From Chitinophagaceae bacterium (lineage in GTDB: Bacteria; Bacteroidota; Bacteroidia; Chitinophagales; Chitinophagaceae), in contig JADJDJ010000003.1 in NCBI GenBank assembly GCA_016702745.1, positions 434,001 through 498,000 of the forward strand: a stretch of DNA of 64,000 bases, read 5' to 3'. Both the position numbers and the translations under genes were made by a program. Of the stretch, positions 7,997-15,479 are shown piece after piece (positions within the stretch are counted from its first letter, which is position 1; the number at the start of each line of letters is the position of its first letter). The notes below the pieces were generated by a model that saw only the letters and a program-made list of their open reading frames with translations, was not told the origin of the DNA and did not search any database.

Positions 7997-9091
7997 TTAA
8001 ACCGTTTCTGCAATCTTCTCTGCTTTCATATTTGCATTCCGCATGGCGATGCTGCGCACCACGATGGAGGCAAAATCCTGGAATGCTTTTTTAGTGATGC
8101 TTTCATCTCCCATCATCACCGGTATGCCCAGGTCACCGCCTTCACGGATGCTTTGTACCAGGGGAATTTGTCCGAGGAATGGAATATCATACTCATCAGC
8201 CAATCGCTTACCCCCTTCCTTTCCAAAAATATAATACTTGTTATCCGGTAATTCTGCCGGTGTGAAATAGCTCATGTTCTCTACCAGTCCGATAATGGGC
8301 ACATTCATTTGTGCCTGTCCGAACATGGCAATTCCCTTTTTCGCATCAGCCAATGCCACATCCTGTGGAGTAGTTACAATCACTGCACCCGTTACCGGAA
8401 CGGTTTGCATCAGGGTCAGGTGAATATCACCGGTACCGGGAGGCATATCCACCACGAGATAATCCAGCTCATCCCAATATACATCGGTGATAAACTGACG
8501 GATGGCACTGCTGGCCATGGGGCCACGCCATACAACGGCATTTTTTTCATCCACCAGTAAGCCGATACTGATCAGTTTGATCCCATATCTTTCTAAGGGA
8601 GCGATCATGGGCTTTTCAGCCCCCACATCAATCATCATAGGTCTTTCACCACGCACCCCAAACATGATGGGTACGCTGGGCCCGTAAATATCAGCATCCA
8701 TTAAACCTACTTTAGCCCCACCCTGTGCTAATGCCAGGGCCAGGTTAGCGGAAACCGTTGATTTACCCACCCCACCCTTGCCGCTGATGACAGCGATGAT
8801 ATTTTTTACTTTTGGCAGCACATTGCCCTCGTCTGTTCTTTTCGTCGTCGTATTCGATGTAAAATTGACCTGTACATTGGCTTCTTTATTCACCAGCAGT
8901 TTTACTGCATTGATACAGGCATTTTTGATCATCTCTTTCATCGGGCAGGCCGGTGTGGTCAATACTACGGTAAACGATACCTCATTCCCATTCACTGCAA
9001 CATCTTTTACCATGTTCAGGGTCACCAGGTCCTTACCCAGGTCGGGTTCCTGTACATTACTCAGCGCTTCCAGTATTTTTTCAGTAGTCAT
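7997..9091 (-). CDS. mrp: Mrp/ApbC-family iron-sulfur cluster carrier ATPase
   Basis: 364 residues. An N-terminal MIP18/DUF59 domain (about residues 1-80, with the conserved TTPACP turn) is followed by a deviant Walker A motif GKGGVGKS at 104-111. DADIYGPS, DYLVVDMPPGTGD and the NMSYF segment of Mrp/NBP35 ATPases come next. These proteins bind and transfer Fe-S clusters to apo-proteins. The region after NMSYF, which in many homologues has a CxxC, reads TPAELPDNKYY here, so the bridging cysteines are missing at that place. I believe this is common in Bacteroidota but could not verify it. Confidence in the family is high. Confidence 0.92.
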   Translation of the reverse strand: MTTEKILEALSNVQEPDLGKDLVTLNMVKDVAVNGNEVSFTVVLTTPACPMKEMIKNACINAVKLLVNKEANVQVNFTSNTTTKRTDEGNVLPKVKNIIAVISGKGGVGKSTVSANLALALAQGGAKVGLMDADIYGPSVPIMFGVRGERPMMIDVGAEKPMIAPLERYGIKLISIGLLVDEKNAVVWRGPMASSAIRQFITDVYWDELDYLVVDMPPGTGDIHLTLMQTVPVTGAVIVTTPQDVALADAKKGIAMFGQAQMNVPIIGLVENMSYFTPAELPDNKYYIFGKEGGKRLADEYDIPFLGQIPLVQSIREGGDLGIPVMMGDESITKKAFQDFASIVVRSIAMRNANMKAEKIAETV

Positions 9092-9125
9092 TCTTCAAGT
9101 ATTTGTTAAAACTCGTCTTTCCCGG

Positions 9126-9133
9126 CAAAGTTA
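9126..9133 (-). promoter_or_regulatory. Putative -7 element (TAACTTTG) for mrp
   Basis: On the minus strand TAACTTTG fits the Bacteroidota -7 consensus TAnnTTTG and lies about 35 bases before the mrp ATG. No clear TTTG -33 element is seen at the usual distance. Confidence 0.5.
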
Positions 9134-9179
9134 AACATTCAGCACCCTCTTTTGTTTTACTATTTCAGTAACAACTGCC

Positions 9180-9187
9180 TAAATTTG
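9180..9187 (+). promoter_or_regulatory. Putative -7 element (TAAATTTG)
   Basis: TAAATTTG fits TAnnTTTG and ends six bases before the GTG start at 9194, which would give a very short or absent leader. A TTTG occurs at 9151-9154, farther upstream than usual. Confidence 0.45.
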
Positions 9188-9193
9188 AAGCCT

Positions 9194-9835
9194 GTGAGAA
9201 AATTACTGTTTTATACACTCATTTCGCTGCTGATTGGCAACCAGGCAGTAAAGGCCCAGTTTGAAACAACCCGTGATTCTGTTGTGCAATTATATGGTGT
9301 GGTAATGACCGCCGACAGCCTGGTGGGTATTCCGGCCGTGAGCATTATGGTAAAAGGACAAAACCGGGGAACTATCACCAATGCTCAGGGTGTTTTCTCC
9401 ATCGTGGTCCTGAAAGGCGATCAGGTAGAATTTACCCACGTTACCTACAAATCAAAGACGGTTAACATTCCCCGTAATCTGGAAGGAAATCAATATAGTC
9501 TGGTGCAACTGATGGTCATTGATACGGTTTATTTGCCGGCCACGATCATCAAGCCACGTCCGACCCCGGAACAATTTGCCCGTGATTTTGCCAACGCCAA
9601 AGTGCCGGATGATGATATTGAAATAGCCCGGAAAAACACCAGTGCCGCCAACCGCAGGGTTTGGATGCGTACCATTCCAGGAGATGGCGGTGAAGCCACC
9701 CGTATTCAGTTTAATAAAATTGCCAATAAAGCGGTTTATCAGGGTGCCCTGCCCCCGCAAAATCTCTTCAATCCGGCCGCCTGGGCCAGTTTTATTGAGT
9801 CGTGGAAGAGAGGGGATTTTAAGAATAAGAATTAA
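9194..9835 (+). CDS. Secreted carboxypeptidase-regulatory-like domain protein
   Basis: 213 residues from the GTG at 9194. This start leaves a clean signal peptide (VRKLLFYTLISLLIG...AVKAQ), whereas the upstream ATG at 9152 would place charged residues and a cysteine before it. After the signal comes a CarboxypepD_reg-like beta-sandwich (about residues 30-105), with the recurring pattern VVMTADSLVGIPAVSIMVKG, TITNAQGVFSI and VEFTHVTYKS. The same module begins SusC-like receptors, but no plug or barrel follows here. The rest is charged and unrecognised. The function is unknown; it is likely periplasmic or outer-membrane associated. Confidence 0.75.
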   Translation: MRKLLFYTLISLLIGNQAVKAQFETTRDSVVQLYGVVMTADSLVGIPAVSIMVKGQNRGTITNAQGVFSIVVLKGDQVEFTHVTYKSKTVNIPRNLEGNQYSLVQLMVIDTVYLPATIIKPRPTPEQFARDFANAKVPDDDIEIARKNTSAANRRVWMRTIPGDGGEATRIQFNKIANKAVYQGALPPQNLFNPAAWASFIESWKRGDFKNKN

Positions 9836-9890
9836 AGTACGAAATACGAAGTACGAAATACGAAGTTCGAAATACGAAATACGAAATCAG
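9836..9890 (+). repeat. TACGAAATACGAAGT word array, left arm
   Basis: The array begins directly after the stop codon of the preceding gene. It consists of TACGAAATACGAAGT-type words with about 8-base spacing and ends CGAAATCAG. The array at 10376-10426 is the same sequence class in inverted orientation. Both begin, read outside-in, GAAGTACGAAATACGAAG and end CGAAATCAG. Confidence 0.8.
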
Positions 9891-10249
9891 CCAGACTTAT
9901 CCTGTCTTTTTTTAGCAGTAATTGATGCAGTCGAAAGGATGGCGGTTATTTCTTTCGCCTCCTGAAGGAGTGGCTCCAATCTTTCTTTTGGAAAAACAGC
10001 TACATCAATCATGATTTCAAGCCAGTAACAGGTCTCGTCTGCTTCTTCTTCGGCAATCTTCAGTTTGGAAATAAACTCCGCCCTGCTTCTTGAACGAAGC
10101 GCCGCCCGGTAATTGGCTCCCACGGAAGTGGAAGACCGAAGTATCTGTCGGAGTAAAATATCAACAATCTTATTCTACTTTAATTCTTTAGCCATCCTGA
10201 TCACTCTTAAACCCAGATTCTTCGTTCGGTCTTTTAATTGCTGGCTCAT
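9887..10249 (-). pseudogene. Four-helix-bundle (23S rRNA intervening-sequence type) protein, nonsense mutation
   Basis: Starting at the ATG at 10249, the frame reads MSQQLKDRTKNLGLRVI and continues for 24 codons to a TAG at 10177-10175. The same frame then goes on without change through ILRSSTSVGANYRAA and EEEADETCYWLE to a TGA at 9889-9887. That is the complete architecture of the S23/IVP four-helix-bundle family of about 120 residues. The TAG takes the place of a lysine or similar codon (AAG to TAG is one change), so this is a nonsense mutation and not a frameshift. A GTG inside the SVGAN motif could only start a truncated 78-residue protein. The terminal TGA lies inside the left word array. 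Family members occur in 23S rRNA insertions and as free genes of unknown role. Confidence 0.8.
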
Positions 10250-10375
10250 GCTTAGAAAATTTCTTCTAAATTATTTAAACAGGTAACTGTGAGGCTGGGA
10301 AAAAACACAGTAAATCATGTCTTTTTACAGCTTGGCTCATGTTTTTTTCATCCCCTATTTCCTACTTTCGCTTTA

Positions 10376-10426
10376 CTGATTTCGAACTTCGACTTCTAAT
10401 TTCGAACTTCGTATTTCGTACTTCAC
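10376..10426 (-). repeat. TACGAAATACGAAGT word array, right arm (inverted)
   Basis: Inverted partner of the array at 9836-9890. It begins CTGATTTCGAACTTCG and ends CGTATTTCGTACTTC, fourteen bases before the ATG of the next gene. With its partner it encloses the four-helix-bundle pseudogene and fills almost the whole 604-base gap. Confidence 0.8.
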
Positions 10427-10439
10427 TAAATTTTCTCAA

Positions 10440-11330
10440 ATGAACAACATCTCCGTCATCGGCGCCGGTACCATGGGAAATGGTATTGCGCATGTATTTG
10501 CACAGCATGGGTTTAAAGTAACACTTGTGGATGTTTCGCATAACCAGTTGGAAAGGGCCTTGGTTACCATTGGTAAAAACCTGGACCGGATGGTGGCCAA
10601 GGAAATCATCCGGAAAGAACTGAAGGATCAAACCCTGGCGAATATCACTATTCAATCCAATATGATTGAAGGAGTAAAAGATGCTGAACTGGTGGTGGAA
10701 GCCGCTACGGAAAACGTGGATCTTAAACTGGAGATATTCCAGCAGCTCGACAAATTTGCGCCCAAGGATGCGATCCTGGCTACCAATACTTCTTCTATTT
10801 CCATTACCAAAATTGCAGCAGTAACCAACCGCGACGCCAAAGTAATCGGAATGCATTTCATGAATCCGGTACCGGTAATGAAACTGGTGGAAATTATCAA
10901 CGGCTATGCCACATCCAAAGAAGTAACAGAAACCATTGTGGAACTCAGCCGCCAACTGGGCAAAACACCTTGTGTGGTGAACGATTATCCCGGCTTTATT
11001 GCCAACCGCATCCTGATGCCCATGATCAATGAAGCAATTTATAGTTTATACGAAGGCGTGGCTGGTGTGGAAGAAATAGATACCGTAATGAAACTCGGTA
11101 TGGCCCACCCGATGGGTCCACTGCAATTGGCCGATTTTATCGGACTGGATGTTTGTCTCGCTATTTTAAAAGTACTACACGATGGATTCGGTAACCCCAA
11201 ATACGCTCCCTGTCCATTACTGGTGAATATGGTAACGGCCGGTAAACTCGGCGCCAAATCCGGAGAAGGATTTTATGTGCATACACCTGGGAGTAAAGAC
11301 CTGGTGCCGAGCACGCAGTTTAAGAAATGA
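10440..11330 (+). CDS. hbd: 3-Hydroxybutyryl-CoA / 3-hydroxyacyl-CoA dehydrogenase
   Basis: 296 residues, the length of stand-alone L-3-hydroxyacyl-CoA dehydrogenases. The NAD-binding motif GAGTMG is at residues 8-13. ATNTSSISIT and the catalytic region IGMHFMNPVPVMKLVEII follow near residue 135, where the histidine is the base. The C-terminal domain shows PGFIANRILMP, AHPMGPLQLADFIGLD and GKLGAKSGEGFY. It oxidises 3-hydroxyacyl-CoA to 3-ketoacyl-CoA with NAD(P), in beta-oxidation or in butanoate or phenylacetate pathways. The next gene overlaps it by four bases. Confidence 0.93.
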   Translation: MNNISVIGAGTMGNGIAHVFAQHGFKVTLVDVSHNQLERALVTIGKNLDRMVAKEIIRKELKDQTLANITIQSNMIEGVKDAELVVEAATENVDLKLEIFQQLDKFAPKDAILATNTSSISITKIAAVTNRDAKVIGMHFMNPVPVMKLVEIINGYATSKEVTETIVELSRQLGKTPCVVNDYPGFIANRILMPMINEAIYSLYEGVAGVEEIDTVMKLGMAHPMGPLQLADFIGLDVCLAILKVLHDGFGNPKYAPCPLLVNMVTAGKLGAKSGEGFYVHTPGSKDLVPSTQFKK

Positions 11331-11719
11331 GTCAGGTGATTATCAGCAGGCTGCTCAATGAACAAGAGTTCAGGAATCAATACAATTTGATTCTGGAGAT
11401 GCTTGCATCGGCTTATCCCAACGATCTCACAATCTTTTTTGGATTTGCCTGGGGAGATGCTTTCAACAACCGGCAGGTATCCCCTGAAAATATCCGCTCG
11501 TTAAACGCACTGGTTCAGGAAGCGGAGGACCTTTCTGCAGGTAAATTAGGCGCCGACAATCTGCATATCAGTTGGGACAATGGAAAGAAGGAAATCATCT
11601 TCTGCCATGAATCAGATATTCATCTCCTTTACAATACTGAGACGGAAATTATCCGTGCCATTCTCGATAACTGGAATACCCAGCAATTGATCCGTTACAT
11701 CGGAATAAAGAATGAATAG
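11327..11719 (+). CDS. Uncharacterised protein coupled to hbd
   Basis: 130 residues, starting at an ATG that overlaps the stop of hbd (ATGA). It has no signal peptide or membrane segment and is acidic overall. It has several tryptophan-containing stretches (FGFAWGDAF, HISWDNGKK, LDNWNTQQL). I do not recognise the family. The tight overlap suggests translation coupled to the dehydrogenase, but gives no clue to the function. Confidence 0.7.
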   Translation: MSQVIISRLLNEQEFRNQYNLILEMLASAYPNDLTIFFGFAWGDAFNNRQVSPENIRSLNALVQEAEDLSAGKLGADNLHISWDNGKKEIIFCHESDIHLLYNTETEIIRAILDNWNTQQLIRYIGIKNE

Positions 11720-11782
11720 CAATTATTGCTTCTATATGGGCCGTAGTTGATGCAAAAAATATCAGCCACCGGCATTTACAGA

Positions 11783-13315
11783 TTAAAACCCTCGTTGCCC
11801 TGTTGCCGCCTTCCTCGGAATCTTTTCATCCCTTTGCGCCGTATGATAAACAAATGATGCAATAATCACTGATGCCTGTTTCAGGTCATCCGCAATCAGG
11901 TGATCATAAGTATCCATATTGGTATGGTGAGTCCTGGTATCGTATTCAATCGGATCCTGAATAAACTGAAACCCGGGTATACCCAGTCTGTCAAATGACT
12001 GATGATCGGTACCACCCGTATTACTGATTGTAACGGTTTTAGCACCCATTTCATTAAAAGGTTCCAGCCAGGCACTGAAGAGGTCTTTTACATTGGGATT
12101 AGATTGAAGATAGATGCCACGGATTTTACCCGTTCCGTTATCGAGGTTGTAATAAGCAGATACTTTAGTTCTGGCAATGGAATCGGTAAAATGGTTGGTT
12201 ACATAATTACGACTACCAATCAATCCCTGTTCTTCACCGCCCCATAAGGCAATGCGTATGGTTCGTCGGGGTTTCAATCCGCTTGCCTGTAAAATGCGTA
12301 TGGCTTCCATCATCACTGAACATCCCGCTGCATTATCTGTTGCTCCGGTGGCGCCGTGCCAGGAATCCAGATGACCACCCAGCATCACCAGTTCGTCTTT
12401 TAACAAAGGATCTGTACCCGGAATCTCTGCCACAACATTGTATCCTTTTAAATCATCAACAAAGAATTGTGTTTTTACATCGGCCTCCACAGTAACAGGA
12501 GTACCGGCTTCAAGCATCCGCTGCAAACGCAGGTAATCATCAGATGATAAAGCCACCGAGGCCGGAGCAATCGCAGCATCTTTTGCAAAAGAACCTCCAC
12601 TACTCACAAAAACAGTTCCATCATTTCCTCTTTGATTCATCGTAAGTATTAAAGCCGGTTGTTCTGCATTGATCAGTTCAGCCAATCTTCTTTGGGCATT
12701 AAATCCTCCACCGGGACCACCTTGCGGCCGGCCTTGTCCCTGACCTTGAGCGGGTACCTGCAATTTGGCATTAGCCATTCTCTCTAATACTGTATCTGAA
12801 AAACGGGATCCATCAGCTTCAAATGATGGCTTAACCGTAGCAGCTGTCCACTGCATGATGATCTTTCCTTTTAATTTACCTGCATATTGCATCAGTTCAA
12901 CTGAATCCTTTGCTTTTACCAAAACCACTTCTCCGGTTATTGATTTTTTACCCGGGGTGCTTCCTGTCCAGGCACGAGGAATAGCGATCAATGACTGATA
13001 ATAAGGAGCGGTAATAGCCAGATAACATTTCTCCTGCTGCCAGCCCTTACCAAAATCTCCCCAGGGTTCTATACTGGCATTCACAAGTCCCATCTTCGTC
13101 AGCTCTTCTTTTGCCCATGTAGCAGCCCGCATAAAACCGGGTGAGCCTGTGAGCCGGGAGCCACTCACATCAGTGAGGTAAAAAGCAAAATTCATCACTT
13201 TGGAATTCTTTAGCCCTTCCTCTTTCATCTTTCCTACTGCAGCAGGATCAACTTGATTCTGGCCACTGATGGAAATAACAAACAGAAAGGAGACTACCGC
13301 TAAAATCAGTTTCAT
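11783..13315 (-). CDS. Secreted M28-family metallopeptidase
   Basis: 510 residues from the ATG at 13315, which gives a standard signal peptide (MKLILAVVSFLFVISISGQ). A longer start at 13414 adds 33 non-signal-like residues and overlaps the next gene. A protease-associated (PA) insertion region with a Q/G-rich loop (QGQGQGRPQGGPGGG) lies near the middle. The M28 catalytic core shows GGHLDSWHGATGATDNAAG (zinc H and D), WGGEEQGLIGS (catalytic and zinc glutamates), NLDNG and GGTDHQSFDRLGIP (last zinc histidine). It is likely a periplasmic or surface amino- or carboxypeptidase; the substrate is unknown. Confidence 0.9.
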   Translation of the reverse strand: MKLILAVVSFLFVISISGQNQVDPAAVGKMKEEGLKNSKVMNFAFYLTDVSGSRLTGSPGFMRAATWAKEELTKMGLVNASIEPWGDFGKGWQQEKCYLAITAPYYQSLIAIPRAWTGSTPGKKSITGEVVLVKAKDSVELMQYAGKLKGKIIMQWTAATVKPSFEADGSRFSDTVLERMANAKLQVPAQGQGQGRPQGGPGGGFNAQRRLAELINAEQPALILTMNQRGNDGTVFVSSGGSFAKDAAIAPASVALSSDDYLRLQRMLEAGTPVTVEADVKTQFFVDDLKGYNVVAEIPGTDPLLKDELVMLGGHLDSWHGATGATDNAAGCSVMMEAIRILQASGLKPRRTIRIALWGGEEQGLIGSRNYVTNHFTDSIARTKVSAYYNLDNGTGKIRGIYLQSNPNVKDLFSAWLEPFNEMGAKTVTISNTGGTDHQSFDRLGIPGFQFIQDPIEYDTRTHHTNMDTYDHLIADDLKQASVIIASFVYHTAQRDEKIPRKAATGQRGF

Positions 13316-13398
13316 AAAACATTTTTTGGGGTGATGAAAATTCAGCTGTAAAGATGTGTAATGGCAGGGCCGGACGAAAAACAATATTCTGAAGTTAA

Positions 13399-13998
13399 TC
13401 AGATTTTCTCCCACTCCATCCCTCTCAGCTCTTTTATTTTTCCAAGCGCTTCGGTTAATACCGCGGCCGGTATCCCGATTTCCTGCAGACAGAACAATTG
13501 CATGTCCTGTTTACGTAAAAAGCAATCATACTGTTTAACCACCCGCATCACTTCATTCAGGATGGTATAATCAAATTGCAGGCGATAAAAGTGGAGGACC
13601 GGTTTCTCAATCTTTCCAGCCAATTGCAGCGCTTCCAATGTAGCCGTTTTATAAGCGTTGATCAGTCCGGGTACACCCAATAAGGTTCCCCCGAAATACC
13701 GCACCACCACTACCAGTACATTCGTTAGCCCCAGGCTGTCAATCTGCCCCAGCATGGGTCTTCCCGCTGAACCCGAAGGTTCCCCGTCATCACTGACCCG
13801 GAAGACATTTCCATCCATCCCTATCCGATAAGCAAAACAATGATGCACGGCCTTGGGATGTTCTTTTTTCAAAGCTGCTAGTTTCTCTTTGAAATCAGCC
13901 ACATTTTCAATCGGATATGCATAGGCAATGAATTTACTGCCCCGGTCTCTGAACTCGGATTGGGTGGGTTGGAGGATGGTATGGTAGGTGTTAGACAG
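13399..13998 (-). CDS. YigZ/IMPACT-family protein, start codon unusual
   Basis: The core has the UPF0029 signature of the IMPACT/YigZ family: FAYRIGMDGNVFRVSDDGEPSGSAGRPML, then VLVVVVRYFGGTLLGVPGLI. Coding continues upstream of the GTG at 13902 with the normal family N-terminus (SEFRDRGSKFIAYAYPIEN) as far as a CTG at 13998 in CTG-TCT-AAC-ACC. The frame has no ATG before the next stop, which lies in AT-rich repeat. The coordinates here use that CTG (199 codons). The gene may use CTG or have lost its ATG to the adjoining repeat, or translation may begin at GTG. The family's role is not well defined. Confidence 0.8.
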   Translation of the reverse strand: MSNTYHTILQPTQSEFRDRGSKFIAYAYPIENVADFKEKLAALKKEHPKAVHHCFAYRIGMDGNVFRVSDDGEPSGSAGRPMLGQIDSLGLTNVLVVVVRYFGGTLLGVPGLINAYKTATLEALQLAGKIEKPVLHFYRLQFDYTILNEVMRVVKQYDCFLRKQDMQLFCLQEIGIPAAVLTEALGKIKELRGMEWEKI

Positions 13999-13999
13999 G

Positions 14000-14131
14000 T
14001 TATTAGTTATTAGTTATTTGGTATTTGGTATTGCTTCGTCCGCCGTAGCTTTAGCGAAGGCGGTGGTAAGATATTAAGATATTAGGATATTGCTCCGCCC
14101 GCCATAGCTTTAGCGAAGGCGGGAGATATTA
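14000..14131. repeat. Composite repeat with two GC-rich hairpins
   Basis: The gap between the YigZ gene and ribD is filled by AT words (TTATTAGTTATTAG, GGTATTTGGTATT, AAGATATTAAGATATTAGGATATTG). Two copies of the palindrome found at 4.5 kb and 51.3 kb are present: CCGCCGTAGCTTTAGCGAAGGCGG at 14040-14063 in shortened form and a longer copy at 14098-14123. The array reaches the very start of the YigZ gene. Confidence 0.85.
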
Positions 14132-14135
14132 AGTA

Positions 14136-15215
14136 CTAAGAGGCGGAAAAGGATGTAGAATGAGGGTTGGTATAAATATCAATATTGTCTGATAATATTT
14201 TTTCATGAGAGATATGTGTGCTGGCAGGTAACAGCGGTGCAGCTATGCCTTCATCATTATTAAGAAAGGCTGGAGCGGGTGCAGCCGATTTAATGATCCT
14301 GATTTCGTCCCAGCATCCACTGTCAATAAATGATTGCAGGGTATGGGCTCCGCCTTCCACCATTACACTCAGTATTTTCATATCGTACAAAGCCTGCAGG
14401 ATTTGCGGGAGCAGATTTTTTTCATCCCCGAGTTTATAAAATAAGAGATGCTCAGATTTCTCCTGTTTTAATGTATTAAATACAATGGTTTTAACTGCTC
14501 CGTCGAATACTTGTAATCCGGCAGGCAGTTGCAGGTTGCGGTCAATCACTAATCGAATCGGGTTAGCACCGGGTGATAAGCGATTGGTTAATGCCGGATT
14601 ATCGGCCAATGCAGTTTGCGTACCCACCAGTATCGCGGCCTCCTCCCCTCTCCACTGATGCACCAACCGGTTCGTGTATTCATTACTGATCAGTAAACGA
14701 TCTCCAGCTTTTTTCCCCATCCATCCATCGGCAGTTTGGGCCCATTTTAAAATGATAAAGGGACGCTGCCTGGTATGAAATGTAAAAAACCTTTTGTTAC
14801 AATCAATGGCTTCCTTTTCCAAAATGCCCGTGATCACTTCCACACCCGCATCCCTTAATCTTTCTATTCCTTTTCCATTCACTTCTATAAAAGGATCCCG
14901 GCAGGCAATCACAACCTTGGGAATATCATACTTTATGATCAGGTCTGTACAAGGGGGTGTTTTGCCAAAATGGCTGCAAGGTTCCAGCGATACATATAAT
15001 GTGGATTGCTCAATCAGGTCTTTGTCGTTCTCCGCTACCGAATGAATACAATTCACTTCTGCATGCGGTCCGCCATAAACCTCATGCCAGCCTTCCCCGA
15101 TAATCCGGTCATTACAAACCAGAACTGCCCCTACCAACGGGTTGGGTGCTACCCTGCCTGCCCCCTTGCGGGCCAGTGACAGGCATCTTTGCATATATTG
15201 ATCGTGTAGCGACAT
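14136..15215 (-). CDS. ribD: Bifunctional riboflavin biosynthesis deaminase/reductase RibD
   Basis: 359 residues from the ATG at 15215 (an in-frame ATG at 15242 lies beyond the promoter element). The N-terminal deaminase domain has the zinc site HAE at 51-53 with C80 and C89 in PCSHFGKTPPC. The C-terminal reductase domain shows FIILKWAQTADGW, NPIRLVIDR and VMVEGGAHTLQSF. It catalyses the second and third steps of riboflavin synthesis. The promoter directly upstream has well-placed -33 and -7 elements. No FMN riboswitch is seen. It stands alone on its strand, bounded by repeats on both sides. Confidence 0.94.
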   Translation of the reverse strand: MSLHDQYMQRCLSLARKGAGRVAPNPLVGAVLVCNDRIIGEGWHEVYGGPHAEVNCIHSVAENDKDLIEQSTLYVSLEPCSHFGKTPPCTDLIIKYDIPKVVIACRDPFIEVNGKGIERLRDAGVEVITGILEKEAIDCNKRFFTFHTRQRPFIILKWAQTADGWMGKKAGDRLLISNEYTNRLVHQWRGEEAAILVGTQTALADNPALTNRLSPGANPIRLVIDRNLQLPAGLQVFDGAVKTIVFNTLKQEKSEHLLFYKLGDEKNLLPQILQALYDMKILSVMVEGGAHTLQSFIDSGCWDEIRIIKSAAPAPAFLNNDEGIAAPLLPASTHISHEKILSDNIDIYTNPHSTSFSAS

Positions 15216-15239
15216 ACGTATATAGTAATTCACTCTCCG

Positions 15240-15268
15240 CAAATATATCTTATATCCAGTGTAACAAA
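15240..15268 (-). promoter_or_regulatory. ribD promoter (TTTG-N17-TATATTTG)
   Basis: On the minus strand TTTG (15268-15265) is separated by 17 bases from TATATTTG (15247-15240), a textbook Bacteroidota -33/-7 pair. It lies 25 bases before the chosen ribD ATG and supports that start over the longer one. It abuts the MITE-like element beginning at 15274. Confidence 0.7.
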
Positions 15269-15273
15269 CATGA

Positions 15274-15449
15274 GACTAGAAGCTATCTCAAAAGTCGTTG
15301 CCTCAGGTGATGTCATGCCGGACTTGTTTACCCTGTGGGATCCGGCATCTATTGGGAAGACGTATAAAAAGAAAGATACCGGTCCATAGGACTCCTTTGG
15401 AGGTCAAGTCCGGTATGACGTAAAACGACTTTTGAGATAGCGTCTAATC
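15274..15449. mobile_element. 176-bp MITE-like element with nested inverted repeats
   Basis: The ends are 26-base inverted repeats with two mismatches. The left end is GACTAGAAGCTATCTCAAAA, continuing GTCGTT (15274-15299), and the right end is its near complement at 15424-15449. A second inner pair, GTCATGCCGGACTT (15312-15325) and AAGTCCGGTATGAC (15406-15419), has one mismatch. No coding sequence lies inside. The structure fits a miniature inverted-repeat element or a long RNA hairpin. No clear target duplication is visible. Confidence 0.65.
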
Positions 15450-15479
15450 TACAGTCTAAACAAATCCCTTTCCCTTCGT

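Noticed and set aside
9887..10123. A functional 78-residue protein starting at GTG within the four-helix-bundle gene
   Set aside because: That start would remove the first helix and a half of the bundle, and the conserved upstream part is still readable in the same frame behind a single stop codon.
10362..10955. A 197-codon open frame on the minus strand across the start of the dehydrogenase gene
   Set aside because: It is antisense to a clearly assigned gene, has no family likeness, and its upstream part is inside the word array.
15274..15449. A riboswitch for ribD
   Set aside because: It lies upstream of the ribD promoter element, not in the leader, and its symmetric nested inverted repeats do not resemble the FMN element.
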